A stretch of DNA of 64,000 nucleotides from assembly GCA_018401435.1 (NCBI GenBank), contig JAGYJW010000016.1, positions 60,246-124,245 of the forward strand, read 5' to 3'. A program made the position numbers and the translations under genes. The notes under the pieces were generated by a model that had not been told where the DNA came from, made no database searches, and saw only the letters and a program-made list of their open reading frames with translations. The stretch is from Deltaproteobacteria bacterium (GTDB lineage: Bacteria; Myxococcota_A; UBA796; UBA2385). Shown here piece after piece: positions 17,666 through 26,536 of the stretch (its first letter is position 1; each line of letters begins with the position of its first letter).

Positions 17666-18207
17666 GCGAAAACGCACCCCCGGTGCTCCCGCACCTCACC
17701 ATCGAGTTCTACGTCTGGCTCTGGTACGCCTCGGAGCGCGACGGCGGCACGATGAACCTGGGCGAAGAGGCCGGCATCTGCGACGTGTGGGTGGAGGAGC
17801 GCCTGAGCTTCCGCCCCCAGGACGAGGATCGCGCCCGCGCGGTGCTCACCGGCGAGAACGCCTCCAGCTCCCTCGAAGCGCGTGCCGCGATGGCCAGCGG
17901 CAAGGTGGTCAAGGATCTGCAGCTGCACCTGCGGCGCGAAGAGCGCGAGTACACCGTCACCCTGCGCGGCCCCCACCTCGACCTCGCCGGGGCCAAGCTG
18001 CCCCCCCACGCCACGGACGGCGAGGGCGAGCTGCTCTATGAGCGCATGTACCTCTACGAGGACCTGTGGTTCATCGTGACCGCCCTCTACCGGCGCTTTG
18101 CCGCCGAGCGCACCGCCGAGGACTGGCACAGCCGCGTCCTTCCGGCCATGCGCGCCTGGGTGGGCGGGACCCCCGCCAACACCGCCCAAGACGCCGACGA
18201 GGAGTGA
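17662..18207 (+). CDS. RdgC-partner conserved hypothetical protein, 181 aa
   Basis: Starts at ATG 17662 inside the rdgC stop (ATGA), so the two are translationally coupled. The sequence opens with LPHLTIEFYVWLWYASERDGG and then a mixed alpha/beta body with RAAMASGKVVKDLQLHLRREEREYTVTLRGPHLDLAGAKLP, ending in an acidic tail. I have the impression that proteins like this accompany RdgC in several deltaproteobacteria, but I cannot name a family. No signal peptide, membrane segment or catalytic motif stands out. A role as RdgC regulator or co-factor is inferred from the overlap. Confidence 0.6.
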   Translation: MSENAPPVLPHLTIEFYVWLWYASERDGGTMNLGEEAGICDVWVEERLSFRPQDEDRARAVLTGENASSSLEARAAMASGKVVKDLQLHLRREEREYTVTLRGPHLDLAGAKLPPHATDGEGELLYERMYLYEDLWFIVTALYRRFAAERTAEDWHSRVLPAMRAWVGGTPANTAQDADEE

Positions 18208-18297
18208 GCGGGCTCCGCCGCCGGGCCTTGACCGATGGCGGCGGGCTCAATAGCTTGGATGAAGTGCTGCGAGCCGCTTGATGCTCGTGGCTCCTCT

Positions 18298-18374
<77 letters not shown>

Positions 18375-18466
18375 CCTCTGAAGCCGGGCCCTCGGGTCCG
18401 GCTTCTCCGGTTTCGGCTGGCCCTTTCGGGCGTCCCTGGACGGATTAGGGGGCGGGCGGAGCCTTC

Positions 18467-18892
18467 ATGTCCCCACGCATCGTGCCCTTTGAGGAGGCGG
18501 GTGGCCTGACCGCCGCCTACTCCACCTATATCGACGTCACCGTGCTCAACAGCATCCTCGCGGGGCTGCTGATCCTGGTGGGCGCCTTGTGGGCCTTCAT
18601 CGCCTTTCAACGCCTGTGGCAGCAGAGCCTGGGGGAGGAGGCCCGGTCCGCCATCGCCGCCGCCGAGGCCCTGGGCCTGCAGCGCCAACGCCCCGGCTAT
18701 GGGCCCCGGGTTGAAGTCCGCGGCCAGCTGGGCGGCCAGGCCGCCCGCCTGAGCTGGGTGGGGGGCATCGGCGGACCCCGCACCGTGCTGGAGGTGGGCG
18801 GCCGGCGCCAGCGCCTGCCCTTCGTGGCGGATGCGGGCCAGCTTTCGGCCGCGCTGGCGGAGATCCTCCCCGAGATCAGCTCAGGGCGTTGA
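18467..18892 (+). CDS. small membrane-anchored hypothetical protein, 141 aa
   Basis: One strong membrane segment (VLNSILAGLLILVGALWAFIAF, about residues 26-48) after a short N-terminal region, then a cytoplasmic or periplasmic domain of about 90 residues containing GYGPRVEVRGQLGGQAARLSWVGGIGGPRTVLEVGGRRQRLPF. The latter looks like a compact beta sandwich. No family recognised. Its 3' end overlaps the convergent gene 18876-20030 by 17 bases, so the two may regulate one another by antisense overlap. Start ATG 18467 is preceded by GCGGAGCCTTC. Confidence 0.6.
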   Translation: MSPRIVPFEEAGGLTAAYSTYIDVTVLNSILAGLLILVGALWAFIAFQRLWQQSLGEEARSAIAAAEALGLQRQRPGYGPRVEVRGQLGGQAARLSWVGGIGGPRTVLEVGGRRQRLPFVADAGQLSAALAEILPEISSGR

Positions 18893-20030
18893 TCTCGCGG
18901 GCGCTGCGCCGACGGGCCTCGCCCTCGGCCCCATGGGCGCGCAGCCGCTCCAACACATCGTCCAGGGCGGTGGGGGCGTGCTCGCCGGGCTGCACCCGCG
19001 CCAGGACCAGCCCGGCCCGAGCCTCTTCCAAGAAGGCGCCGGCATAGCCCGACAGGGCGGCGGTGCGGGCGCGCTCGGCGGCCAGGGCGTCGCGGTGGCC
19101 TTCGAGCTGGCGCAGGTGGTCGGCGGTGGCCAGCTTGCGCTCCTTGGTGAAGGGGTCGGTCAGGGCCGCGGCCTCGGCCTCCAGGGCGGCGATGCGTTCG
19201 GCCAGGGGCTGCTGGTCGATCTCCTCCAGCTCCCGGTCCAGGCGCTGCAAGGTCCACTCCAGGCGGTAGACCCAGGCGGCCACCTCGCCCAGGCCATCGC
19301 GGGTCTCGGGGTCGGGGCTCTGCCCGGCCAGGCGCTGGTCCAAGCGCCAGGCCCGCAGGCTGGGCTCCTGGTAGGCCGCGCTGAGGGTGGCCTTGATGCG
19401 CCGCGGGGAGGGGATGCGGTCGGCGGAGCGGAATCGCAAGGCGGCCACCAGTAGCACCTGGCTGGCGAGCAGGGCGGAGATGGCGGCGCCGACTGGCAAG
19501 GCCACCAGGGGCCGCCAGCTTGGGGGCACCAGGGCCTCGGCCGCCCACCAGCCCAGGCCCGCCGTGGCGGCGCCCGCCAGGGTGAGCTGGAGCAGGCGCA
19601 GCCCCTCGCGGCCCTGGCCATCGAGCAAGCCCAGGGCCAGGCCGGCCGCTGCCCCCGCAGCCAGCACCTGGGCGCCAGCGAGGCCGCGGCTGGAGAAGCC
19701 CGCAGCCAGCTCGGGTTGAAGCAGCAGGCTCACGCTGGCGCTGCCATCGCCAAAGGCCCCCGCCACGGCGCTGCCGCCCAGCACCAGGGCGAAGGCGGAC
19801 AGGGCCCGCAGGGGGCGGCGAAGCAGGCTCATCGCCACCCCCAGGCCCAGGGCCGATGCCCACACCAGGTCGGCCCAGGCCGCCGTGGTGGGCCAGGCCA
19901 GCAAGGCAGTCAGGCAGAGGCCCTGGCCGAGGGCCCAGGCCAGCTGCTGCCGCGGCAGGGCCCGGCGCGCGGCCGGCGGGATCAGGGCCCGCGTGGCCAC
20001 GGGCACCCGGGGTTCAGCGGCTGAGGACAC
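18876..20030 (-). CDS. polytopic membrane protein with C-terminal coiled coil, 384 aa
   Basis: Four or more hydrophobic helices lie in the first 210 residues (for example QGLCLTALLAWPTTAAWADLVWASALGLGVAM, ALSAFALVLGGSAVAGAF and AQVLAAGAAAGLALGLLDG). A soluble C-terminal half follows, helical and charged (LERELEEIDQQPLAERIAALEAEAAAL and DHLRQLEGHRDALAAERARTAAL), with clear coiled-coil heptads. The gene starts 17 bases inside the end of the VWA gene, so it is probably translated from the same message. No known transporter family is recognised; a scaffold for the VWA protein in the membrane is a guess. Confidence 0.65.
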   Translation of the reverse strand: MSSAAEPRVPVATRALIPPAARRALPRQQLAWALGQGLCLTALLAWPTTAAWADLVWASALGLGVAMSLLRRPLRALSAFALVLGGSAVAGAFGDGSASVSLLLQPELAAGFSSRGLAGAQVLAAGAAAGLALGLLDGQGREGLRLLQLTLAGAATAGLGWWAAEALVPPSWRPLVALPVGAAISALLASQVLLVAALRFRSADRIPSPRRIKATLSAAYQEPSLRAWRLDQRLAGQSPDPETRDGLGEVAAWVYRLEWTLQRLDRELEEIDQQPLAERIAALEAEAAALTDPFTKERKLATADHLRQLEGHRDALAAERARTAALSGYAGAFLEEARAGLVLARVQPGEHAPTALDDVLERLRAHGAEGEARRRSAREINALS

Positions 20031-21426
20031 GGGCGCTCTCCTTGGCCTTCTTCACCTGGTAGATGCCATCGTCGCTGGTATTGGCGGTCTTCTCCCAACC
20101 CAGGGAGAGCTCGTCGAAGTCCGCCGCCGCCGAGCTGAGGCCGGCGTTGCCGGTGCGCGCACCCGTGCTGCGCAGAATGCCAGAGGCCGCCGCCATATTG
20201 GACTTTTGCTCTGCCACATCGCCCTCTTCATAGGCGCGCACCGCCCGATCCATCAGCGTGGCGCTCACCGCCTGGGCGGCCTTGTCGGCGGCCGGCGCGT
20301 TGACCGAACGCATGGCGATCTCGCGCTGCCGGGTGATCTCGGCCGAGACGGTCGCCGTGGCCTGGGCCGCCTCTCCGCTGTCGGGGTCGGTATAGGCCAG
20401 CGCCCCGGTCGCCACGTGCAGCGCCCCCTCCTCCTGGCTGAGCACCTTGACCCGGGCGACGATCTTTCGGGTCTCACCGCCGTGCACATCGCCCATGAAG
20501 ACGCGGTAGCCGTCGCGGGTGACGGCGGAGTCCCAGCCGTAGACCTCTTGCAGGACCACGCCGGGGGGCAGCTTCACGTCCAGGCTGACCTCGCGGCCGG
20601 CCACGGCGGTCATCTGGTGCAGCTCCTGGGTGAAGAGGCTGGCGAGCTGCCCGGGGCGATCGACGAAACGGTAGCTTCCACCGCCTGCATCGGACATGGC
20701 CGCCAGCAGGTCCTCGTTGTAGTCCAGGCCCAGACCCAGGCCGCTCACCGTGATGCCCTGCTGCACCAGGGAGCCCGACAGGCGCACCAGGCTGGCGGGG
20801 TCGGTGACGCCCACATTGGCCATGCCGTCCGACAGCAGGATCACGCGCTTGACACCACCCTGGTCGGCCCGCTGCAGCTCCTTGAGGCCCAGCTCCAGCC
20901 CATCGTAGAGGTTGGTGCCGCCGTCGGGGGCCATGGCCATCACCGCCCGGTCCAGGCGGGCGCGATCGGTCACCGGCCCGGAGGCGACCCGCACCTGGCC
21001 GCGGTCGTCAAAGGTGACCAGGGAGAAGCTGTCCTCGGGGTTGAGCAGGCCCACCAGCTCGCGGGCGGCCATGCGGGCGTTGTCGATCTTGCCGCGGCCG
21101 GCCATGGACCCGGAGGTGTCCACCACCACGGCGAGGTTGACCGGCCGGCGCACATCGCCCGGCAGGGCCTGGGCCTGCACATCAAAGACCAGGTAGCGGT
21201 CCTCTCCCGAGCCCAACAGCAGCGCCTGCTGGTCCAGGTCTCCGCTGAGGCTGAGCAGGCCGGTGCCGACGCCCACCACCGGCGGCTGGGGCGGGCTGAG
21301 CGGCTGGGGCGGGCTGAGCGGCGCCTGGGGGCCGGGCCCGGCCTCCCCTCCACGAAGGCTGGGGACGATGAGGGCCGCAAGCACGGTGGCTGCGGCGAGA
21401 CCGGTGGTGATCTGCCAGCGCTGCAT
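20014..21426 (-). CDS. von Willebrand factor A domain protein, exported, 470 aa
   Basis: Starts at ATG 21426 (MQRWQITTGLAAATVLAALIVPSLRGG), a signal or anchor segment, followed by a Pro/Gln linker (PQAPLSPPQPLSPPQPP). The VWA domain has an intact MIDAS: VVDTSGSMAG, then the later Thr/Asp positions in MAMAPDGGTNLYDGL and RVILLSDGMANVGV. After it come a VIT-like beta domain and ADKAAQAVSATLMDRAVRAYEEGD. Such proteins (YfbK/BatA-like or surface VWA) bind a ligand through a divalent metal, often on the envelope surface. The end overlaps the downstream membrane protein gene by 17 bases, and the fbaB gene ends 72 bases upstream. Confidence 0.85.
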   Translation of the reverse strand: MQRWQITTGLAAATVLAALIVPSLRGGEAGPGPQAPLSPPQPLSPPQPPVVGVGTGLLSLSGDLDQQALLLGSGEDRYLVFDVQAQALPGDVRRPVNLAVVVDTSGSMAGRGKIDNARMAARELVGLLNPEDSFSLVTFDDRGQVRVASGPVTDRARLDRAVMAMAPDGGTNLYDGLELGLKELQRADQGGVKRVILLSDGMANVGVTDPASLVRLSGSLVQQGITVSGLGLGLDYNEDLLAAMSDAGGGSYRFVDRPGQLASLFTQELHQMTAVAGREVSLDVKLPPGVVLQEVYGWDSAVTRDGYRVFMGDVHGGETRKIVARVKVLSQEEGALHVATGALAYTDPDSGEAAQATATVSAEITRQREIAMRSVNAPAADKAAQAVSATLMDRAVRAYEEGDVAEQKSNMAAASGILRSTGARTGNAGLSSAAADFDELSLGWEKTANTSDDGIYQVKKAKESARVLSR

Positions 21427-21498
21427 GGGAAACTCCGGGTGTTTCGGACCGGACAACGCGGGGCGCGGTCGGTTCCTTACACCTGGAATCGCCGGGGA

Positions 21499-22584
21499 TC
21501 AGGCGATGGTGATCGACGGGTCCAGGTAGACGTCCTGGATGGCGTGCAGCAGGGCCACGCCCTCTGCCCGGGGCTTCTGGAAGGCCTTGCGCCCGCTGAT
21601 CAGGCCCATGCCGCCGGCCCGCTTGTTGATGACCGCCGTGCGCACCGCCTGCTGCAGGTCGTTCTCGCCGGAGCCGCCGCCGCTGTTGATCAGCCCGGCC
21701 CGGCCCATGAAGCAGTTGGCCAGCTGGTAGCGGGTGAGGTCGATGGGGTGGTCGGTGCTCAGCTCGGTGTAGATGCGCTTGTCGAACTTGCCGTAGCTGG
21801 AGTCGCCCATATTCAGCGCCGCGTAGCCGCCATTGAGGGTGGGCTGCTTCTGCTTGATGATGTCGGCCTGAAGGGTGACGCCGATGTGGTTGGCCTGGCC
21901 GGTGAGGTCGGCGCTCTCGTGGTGGTCCTTGCCGCCGACCTTGAAGGCGTTGTTGCGCAGGTAGCACCACAGGATGGTGGCCATGCCCAGCTCGTGGGCT
22001 TGGGCGAAGGCGTCGCTGACCTCCTGGATCTGGCGCGTGGACTCCTCACTGCCGAAGTAGATGGTGGCGCCAACCGCGACACAGCCCATGTCAAAGGCGC
22101 GCTCGACCTGGGCAAACATCACCTGATCGAAGCGGTTGGGCACCGTGAGCAGCTCGTTGTGGTTGAGCTTGAGCACGAAGGGGATCTTGTGGGCGTAGCG
22201 GCGGGCCACAGCCCCCAGGGCGCCGTAGGTGGTGGCGACCGCGTTGCATCCACCCTCGATGGCCAGCTCGATGATGTTGGAAGGGTCGAAGTAGTCGGGG
22301 TTCTTGGCGAAGCTGGCCCCGGCGGAATGCTCGATGCCCTGGTCCACGGGGAGAATGGAGACATAGCCGGTGCCGCCCAGGCGGCCGTGGTCAAAGAGGG
22401 TCTGCATCGCACCCAGAACGCGCACCGGTCGGTCACTCTGGGCCATGATGCGGTCCACGAAGTCCGGGCCGGGCAGGTGCAGGCGGGCCTGGGGGATGGC
22501 CGTGGCGCGGTGCTCGAGGAGGAAGGCGGCCTCGGCGCCCAGCAGGGCGGCGACGTCGGGTTTCGGGCTCGTGGACTTGCTCAT
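21499..22584 (-). CDS. fbaB: class I fructose-bisphosphate aldolase (FbaB/DhnA type)
   Basis: A 361-residue enzyme that condenses or cleaves fructose 1,6-bisphosphate in glycolysis and gluconeogenesis. From memory it aligns well with E. coli FbaB over its whole length: [86 protein letters not shown] and [21 protein letters not shown]. The last includes the lysine-rich Schiff-base region. Start ATG 22584 has GGAGCCCCC upstream. It is transcribed away from the zinc-ribbon gene 22664-23170. Probably constitutive central metabolism, though BMC-derived dihydroxyacetone phosphate would also enter here. Confidence 0.95.
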   Translation of the reverse strand: MSKSTSPKPDVAALLGAEAAFLLEHRATAIPQARLHLPGPDFVDRIMAQSDRPVRVLGAMQTLFDHGRLGGTGYVSILPVDQGIEHSAGASFAKNPDYFDPSNIIELAIEGGCNAVATTYGALGAVARRYAHKIPFVLKLNHNELLTVPNRFDQVMFAQVERAFDMGCVAVGATIYFGSEESTRQIQEVSDAFAQAHELGMATILWCYLRNNAFKVGGKDHHESADLTGQANHIGVTLQADIIKQKQPTLNGGYAALNMGDSSYGKFDKRIYTELSTDHPIDLTRYQLANCFMGRAGLINSGGGSGENDLQQAVRTAVINKRAGGMGLISGRKAFQKPRAEGVALLHAIQDVYLDPSITIA

Positions 22585-22663
22585 GGGGGCTCCGGGCTGG
22601 GTCGGAGCTGCCTGTAATTCAGCATCCGCCGGGCTACGAGGGCGGGGCGCCCAGGGGGAGCCC

Positions 22664-23170
22664 ATGCCGCGGCCCGGACATCGCCTCGACCTGCTTCTGC
22701 TGCCGGAGGATCCGCTCCGACCGTTGAATGGCGCGGCGCTGGACGGCCTCTTCGCCGCCTGGACCCGAGCAGGGCTACTGGATCCCGATGGACGCCCCGG
22801 ACCCCGCGCCAGCGGCCTGGTGGAGGGCGGCTTTGGGCTGCTGCGCCTGGACGCCCCTGGGCGCCTGGCCTTCTATGCCAACCAGGTTGGGGGCTTTGCG
22901 GTGGCCTGCCCGGAATGTGGCGCATCGGTGGTGCCGGCCTTCAACGCGGCGATGACCGCCTGGCGCGCGGGCGGCGATCGCGACCTGGTCTGTCCGGCCT
23001 GCGGCGCGCAGCGCCCGCTGGAGGCGCTCTCCTTCCGGCCGGACGCGGCCTTTGCCCACTGGGCGGTGGTCTTTGCCGATGCCGCAGCCCCCGCCCTCAC
23101 CCGCTCCGCGCAGCAGGCCCTGGTCGGCGCCCTGGGCCCCCTGCGCCCCATCCTGCGGCGGCCCGGTTGA
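22664..23170 (+). CDS. hypothetical protein with a zinc-ribbon-like CPEC-CPAC pair, 168 aa
   Basis: Opens [37 protein letters not shown] and has two Cys pairs, [10 protein letters not shown] and [11 protein letters not shown], separated by about 25 residues. The arrangement suits a zinc ribbon. The rest is alpha/beta with a hydrophobic C-terminal helix ([15 protein letters not shown]). Start ATG 22664 follows GGGGGAG with good spacing. The stop codon overlaps a possible start of the next gene by four bases (TTGA). Function unknown; a nucleic acid or protein-binding adaptor would be typical of zinc-ribbon proteins, but no homologue is recognised. Confidence 0.6.
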   Translation: MPRPGHRLDLLLLPEDPLRPLNGAALDGLFAAWTRAGLLDPDGRPGPRASGLVEGGFGLLRLDAPGRLAFYANQVGGFAVACPECGASVVPAFNAAMTAWRAGGDRDLVCPACGAQRPLEALSFRPDAAFAHWAVVFADAAAPALTRSAQQALVGALGPLRPILRRPG

Positions 23171-23562
23171 GGCCCGACCCTTTCGCGGTCCCGCCGGTGT
23201 CCCGGGTGATGCTGATGGATGACAATGAAGCCCTGGCGTCCATAATCATCGATGGGCTTCGCGCGGTGGGCCTGGATGCCTGCTGGGGCCCGCTGGGCGA
23301 GCGCGGGCTGATTCGGGCCCTGGGCTACCGCCCCGACCTGCTCTTTCTGGTCTTGCGCGGCGACGGGGGAGATCGGGCCCAGGTGGCGGCCTTGCGCGGC
23401 GCCCTCGCCCCGGCTGGCTGCCGCATCATCGGCGTGTTGCGGGACCGGCAGCGCGCGCCCCGCCCCGAGGTCCTGGGCCTGGACGCCCTCTTCGTGGCGC
23501 CGCTGGACCCCGAGGCCCTGGGCGCGGCCTACCGGGTGGTGGCCGGGGCGCCCGCCCGCTGA
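23167..23562 (+). CDS. degenerate response-regulator receiver-like protein, 131 aa
   Basis: From SRVMLMDDNEALASIIIDGLRAVGLDACWG the protein follows a CheY fold: strand 1 with the Asp pair, helix 1, then PDLLFLVLRGDGGD where strand 3 normally ends in the phospho-accepting Asp, and later CRIIGVLRDRQ and ALFVAPLDPEALGAAYRVVAG. At the phosphorylation position the residue is Val (LFLVLRGD), so phosphoryl transfer is unlikely and it may be a pseudoreceiver. The start is uncertain: TTG 23167 overlaps the upstream stop, and GTG 23197 is the alternative. The domain occupies nearly the whole protein and no output domain is present. Confidence 0.6.
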   Translation: MRPDPFAVPPVSRVMLMDDNEALASIIIDGLRAVGLDACWGPLGERGLIRALGYRPDLLFLVLRGDGGDRAQVAALRGALAPAGCRIIGVLRDRQRAPRPEVLGLDALFVAPLDPEALGAAYRVVAGAPAR

Positions 23563-23570
23563 ATGGCCAT

Positions 23571-24188
23571 TCAGTGGCCCTCTGCGAGGTTGGGACCCAG
23601 GGGCAGGCTCTCTTGCAGCGGGGCGAAGTCCTTGGGGTTCCAATGCAGGCGGCAGCGGGCCTCATAGGCCTCGGACTCTCCGACCAGCACCCGGTCACCG
23701 CCCCGGACGAGGCGCTGGGAGCGGTCGGCCGGGTTGCCGCAAATCACGCAAATGGCCAGGTTCTTCTGAATATATTCGGCGACAGCCAGCAGGTGGGGGA
23801 TGGGTTCGAAGGGCTTGCCCAGGTAGTCCAGGTCCAGGCCGGCGATGACCACACGACGCCCCTCGTTGGCGAGGTTTTCAGCGATCTGCACCAGGGCTTC
23901 GTCAAAGAACTGGGCCTCGTCGATGCCCACCACCATGGCGTCGCCCACATGCAGGGGGATCTCGTCGGCGTGGTCGATCTGCACCGAGCGCATGCGCATG
24001 CCCGAGTGGCTGCCCACGCTGTCCTCGGCGTAGCGGCCGTCGATGCGCGGCTTGAAGACCACGACGGGCTGCCGTCCATATTGGGCGCGGCGCAGGCGGC
24101 GGATGAGCTCTTCGGTCTTCCCGCTGAACATGCAGCCGGTGATGACCTCGATCCAGCCGATGTCCCGGGGCATGAGATGCGGGTGCAT
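23571..24188 (-). CDS. tdk: thymidine kinase
   Basis: A 205-residue class II thymidine kinase phosphorylating thymidine (and deoxyuridine) with ATP. The P-loop is IEVITGCMFSGKTEELIRRL, and VVVFKPRIDGRY and VVGIDEAQFFDEALVQ (with the catalytic Glu) follow. The zinc site is visible as CVICGNPADRSQRLV plus CRLHW near the C-terminus. The lasso region GLDLDYLGKPFEP is present. The start at ATG 24188 or at 24173 (MPRDIG) cannot be separated. The gene is convergent with the receiver-like gene, 8 bases away, across a 16-base palindrome (CTGAATGGCCATTCAG, 23559-23574) that includes both stop codons. Confidence 0.93.
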   Translation of the reverse strand: MHPHLMPRDIGWIEVITGCMFSGKTEELIRRLRRAQYGRQPVVVFKPRIDGRYAEDSVGSHSGMRMRSVQIDHADEIPLHVGDAMVVGIDEAQFFDEALVQIAENLANEGRRVVIAGLDLDYLGKPFEPIPHLLAVAEYIQKNLAICVICGNPADRSQRLVRGGDRVLVGESEAYEARCRLHWNPKDFAPLQESLPLGPNLAEGH

Positions 24189-24228
24189 GGGCGCGGCTAA
24201 CGCGGGGGATCCGCGACTCGCCAGCCCT

Positions 24229-25785
24229 TCAGCGCGGCGGCTGCGTCGTCCCGGGCGGCAGCCGGAGCAGCCGGCGCCCCGCCTCGCGCCCTCGCTCTTC
24301 GGCCCCCAGGGCCACCAAGGCCGCGGCCAGGCGGCGGGCGGGTCCATCGCCCAGCTCTCGCTCCTGGAGCAGGATCTGGTGGATGCCCGCCGCCCGCAGC
24401 GCGTCGAGGTGGGCGGCCGTGAGCGCGGGTTCGGGGTCCAGGCCATGGGCCGCCACCTCCAGCCGATCCCAGCCGCGGAAGGGCGCCACCAGGGAATGGT
24501 CACCCTCGGCGCCCACCCCGTTGAAATCCGGCACCCAAGGGCTCGCTCCCCCGTGGCCCGTCTGGAAATAGAGCAGGTAGCGGCTGCGCAATCGGGCGGG
24601 GTTGATCTGTCCGGGCGGCAGGGCCACCGGGCCCGGCAGCTCCAGCAGGGGCCCCTGCACCGCGGCATAGAGGGCGGGAATGCGGGGGTCTGCCCCTGGA
24701 ATCAGCGGCTCCACCGGCGAGAGCAGCAGGCCCTCCAGCGCGATGAGGGGGCCCAGCAGCGGCCAGCCCTTGCGGTCGGCCAGCTGCCCCACGGCCAGGG
24801 CCAGCAAGGCCAGGGTGGCGGCATGCCAGCGGTAGGGAAAGCGCAGGGCGCTGAAGGGCGGCAGGTCGTACCAGGGGCCCTCGCCCAGCGACAGCAGCGC
24901 CGGCACCAGGGCCAGCAGCAGCAGCCAGCGGGACCGGCGCGCCTGCCAGGCGGCGACAAGGGCGGACAGGCCGAGGAGGAAGCCCAGGTAGGCATTCAGG
25001 GCGAAGGGGTTGAGGCCGGGCAGCAGTCCGGGGCGGGGCAGGCGCAGGGGCGCCCCCATGGCGGCGCGGATGTCGTCGGGCAGGGGCTGGCCGGCGGGAA
25101 AGGCCTCGGCGAAACGCGACAAGGCGGGGCTCACCAGGGCGATGCCCCCCACCAGGCTGAGCAGGGCGCGGCGGTCGCGCAAGCCCGCCATCAGGCTCAG
25201 CAGGCAGCCCACCGCGCCCAGGTACCAGGAGGACAGCAGGGTGAGGGCCAGCAGCCCGGCGCCGAGCAGGTGCCGCCGCCGGCCCAAGGCCCAGACCAGC
25301 AAGGCCAGGGTCCAGCCGTCGGTGCCCTCGGCGATGCCCTCTACCGCATAGCCATGGAAGAAGGGCGCGCATCCAAAGGCGGCTGCGGCCACCAAGGCGC
25401 CGGATCGGCCCAGGCCCCAGGCCCGCCCCGCCAGCCAGGCGGCCATCACGGTGGCCACCCGCGCCGCCACGGTGAGCAGGTTCCAGGTGGCCGTCAGGCC
25501 CAGCAGGGGCAGCAGCGGCGTGGCCAGCCAGCCCTTGATGGGCGCGGAATAGTAGAAGCCCATGCCCTCTGGAAAGCCGAGCAGCGGCGTGTGGGCGGGC
25601 AGGCCGGGTTGGGCCTGCGCAAATGCCCACAGGCCCCACACCGAGGGGTAGAGGTCCGTGGCCCCATGGCCCAGCAGCTCTCCCCGGGACAGGGCGGGCA
25701 GGGCCAGGCCCAGGCCCCAGAGCAGGGCCAGCAGGGCGGGCTCCCAGAGGGGGACCCGCTCGGGCAGGGCAGGGGAGGCGTCCAT
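24229..25785 (-). CDS. polytopic membrane protein, GT-C-like, 518 aa
   Basis: About ten hydrophobic helices from residue 15 to about 380, for example LLALLWGLGLALPALSRGELL, AAWLAGRAWGLGRSGALVAAAAFGC and GIALVSPALSRFAEAFPAG. The first loop contains GATDLYPSVWGLW and GFPEGMGFYYSAP, an Asp-bearing first loop as expected in GT-C glycosyltransferases that use lipid-linked sugars. The last 140 residues are a soluble domain (PDFNGVGAEGDHSLVAPFRGWDRL). It starts at ATG 25785 and is divergent from the patatin gene. GT-C membership is inferred from topology and the first-loop Asp only. Confidence 0.7.
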   Translation of the reverse strand: MDASPALPERVPLWEPALLALLWGLGLALPALSRGELLGHGATDLYPSVWGLWAFAQAQPGLPAHTPLLGFPEGMGFYYSAPIKGWLATPLLPLLGLTATWNLLTVAARVATVMAAWLAGRAWGLGRSGALVAAAAFGCAPFFHGYAVEGIAEGTDGWTLALLVWALGRRRHLLGAGLLALTLLSSWYLGAVGCLLSLMAGLRDRRALLSLVGGIALVSPALSRFAEAFPAGQPLPDDIRAAMGAPLRLPRPGLLPGLNPFALNAYLGFLLGLSALVAAWQARRSRWLLLLALVPALLSLGEGPWYDLPPFSALRFPYRWHAATLALLALAVGQLADRKGWPLLGPLIALEGLLLSPVEPLIPGADPRIPALYAAVQGPLLELPGPVALPPGQINPARLRSRYLLYFQTGHGGASPWVPDFNGVGAEGDHSLVAPFRGWDRLEVAAHGLDPEPALTAAHLDALRAAGIHQILLQERELGDGPARRLAAALVALGAEERGREAGRRLLRLPPGTTQPPR

Positions 25786-25812
25786 CACCGCCGCAGCATA
25801 GGCTCCCCCGCG

Positions 25813-26514
25813 ATGCCTGGCCCCCCCGACCACGACCTGGTGCTGTCCAGCGGCTTCCTCGCCTTCGCACGGCAGGCGGGTTTTCTGGCCGCCGTCGAAG
25901 ATGTCGGGCTGCCCGTGGGCGGCCTCTGCGGGACCTCGTCGGGGGCGCTGGCGGGGGCGCTGTGGGCCTCGGGCCGGAGCGCGGCCGAGGTGGGGGCCGA
26001 GCTGTCCCAGCGGGCGCCCTGGCAGCTGATGCGCCTCAACCCGGCGCCCTGGCGCGGCGCCTTCACCATGGGCGTGATCCTCGACCTGCTGGACGCGCTG
26101 CTTCCGGCGGAATTCGCGGATCTGCAGCGCCCCTTCGCGGTGGGGGTCCGCCTTGAAAATGGGCAGCACGCGCTCATTTCCGAGGGTCCGTTGGCGGCTG
26201 CGGTCGCGGCTTCCTGCGCCATGCCCGGGGTCTTTGCCCCCATCGATCTGCCCGTCGGGCGCTGCCAGGACGGCGGCGCGGTGGACCGAGTGGGGCTCTC
26301 GGCCTGGAAGGCCCTGCGCGGCCCGCGCCCCACGGTGGTGCATTGGGTAGACCGCACCGCCGGCAAGGATGTGGACTTCGATCCAGCCGGCGTCACCCTC
26401 GTGCGCACGCCGCGTTCCGGCGCGCGCTTCTGGAATCTGGGCGACTTCGAGGGGCAGCTGGAAGAGGCCCGGACCCTCGCCCGCGCCGCCTTGTTGCCCC
26501 TGCTGTCGGCCTGA
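25813..26514 (+). CDS. patatin-like phospholipase
   Basis: A 233-residue patatin-fold lipase/acyl hydrolase. The serine is in GLCGTSSGALAGAL (G-T-S-S-G), and the dyad Asp is in CQDGGAVDRVGL. The opening LVLSSGFLAFARQAGFLAAV replaces the usual Gly-rich GGGxRG oxyanion loop, which is weaker here, so activity is likely but not certain. No signal peptide, so cytosolic or membrane-peripheral. It starts at ATG 25813 and is divergent from the GT-C-like gene, 28 bases away. A hairpin spans its stop codon and that of the convergent preA. Possible roles include membrane lipid turnover. Confidence 0.85.
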   Translation: MPGPPDHDLVLSSGFLAFARQAGFLAAVEDVGLPVGGLCGTSSGALAGALWASGRSAAEVGAELSQRAPWQLMRLNPAPWRGAFTMGVILDLLDALLPAEFADLQRPFAVGVRLENGQHALISEGPLAAAVAASCAMPGVFAPIDLPVGRCQDGGAVDRVGLSAWKALRGPRPTVVHWVDRTAGKDVDFDPAGVTLVRTPRSGARFWNLGDFEGQLEEARTLARAALLPLLSA

Positions 26515-26536
26515 GCCGCCCCGTGGCGGCCCTCAG
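26511..26536. terminator. candidate bidirectional terminator hairpin
   Basis: CTGAG (26511-26515) plus CCGCC (26516-26520) pair with GGCGG (26525-26529) and CTCAG (26532-26536) around a four-base loop, with a two-base CC bulge. It contains the stop codons of the patatin and preA genes, which converge here. No T tract follows, so termination would rest on the hairpin alone. Confidence 0.35.

Noticed and set aside
23559..23574. CTGAATGGCCATTCAG perfect palindrome between the receiver-like gene and thymidine kinase gene
   Set aside because: It comprises both stop codons in symmetrical places and has no loop for a terminator. Possible chance; noted only.
24043..25812. Plus-strand open frame extending the patatin upstream by about 590 codons
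   Set aside because: It opposes thymidine kinase and the GT-C-like membrane gene. The patatin fold begins near 25813 and the extension is low-complexity Gln/Gly sequence.
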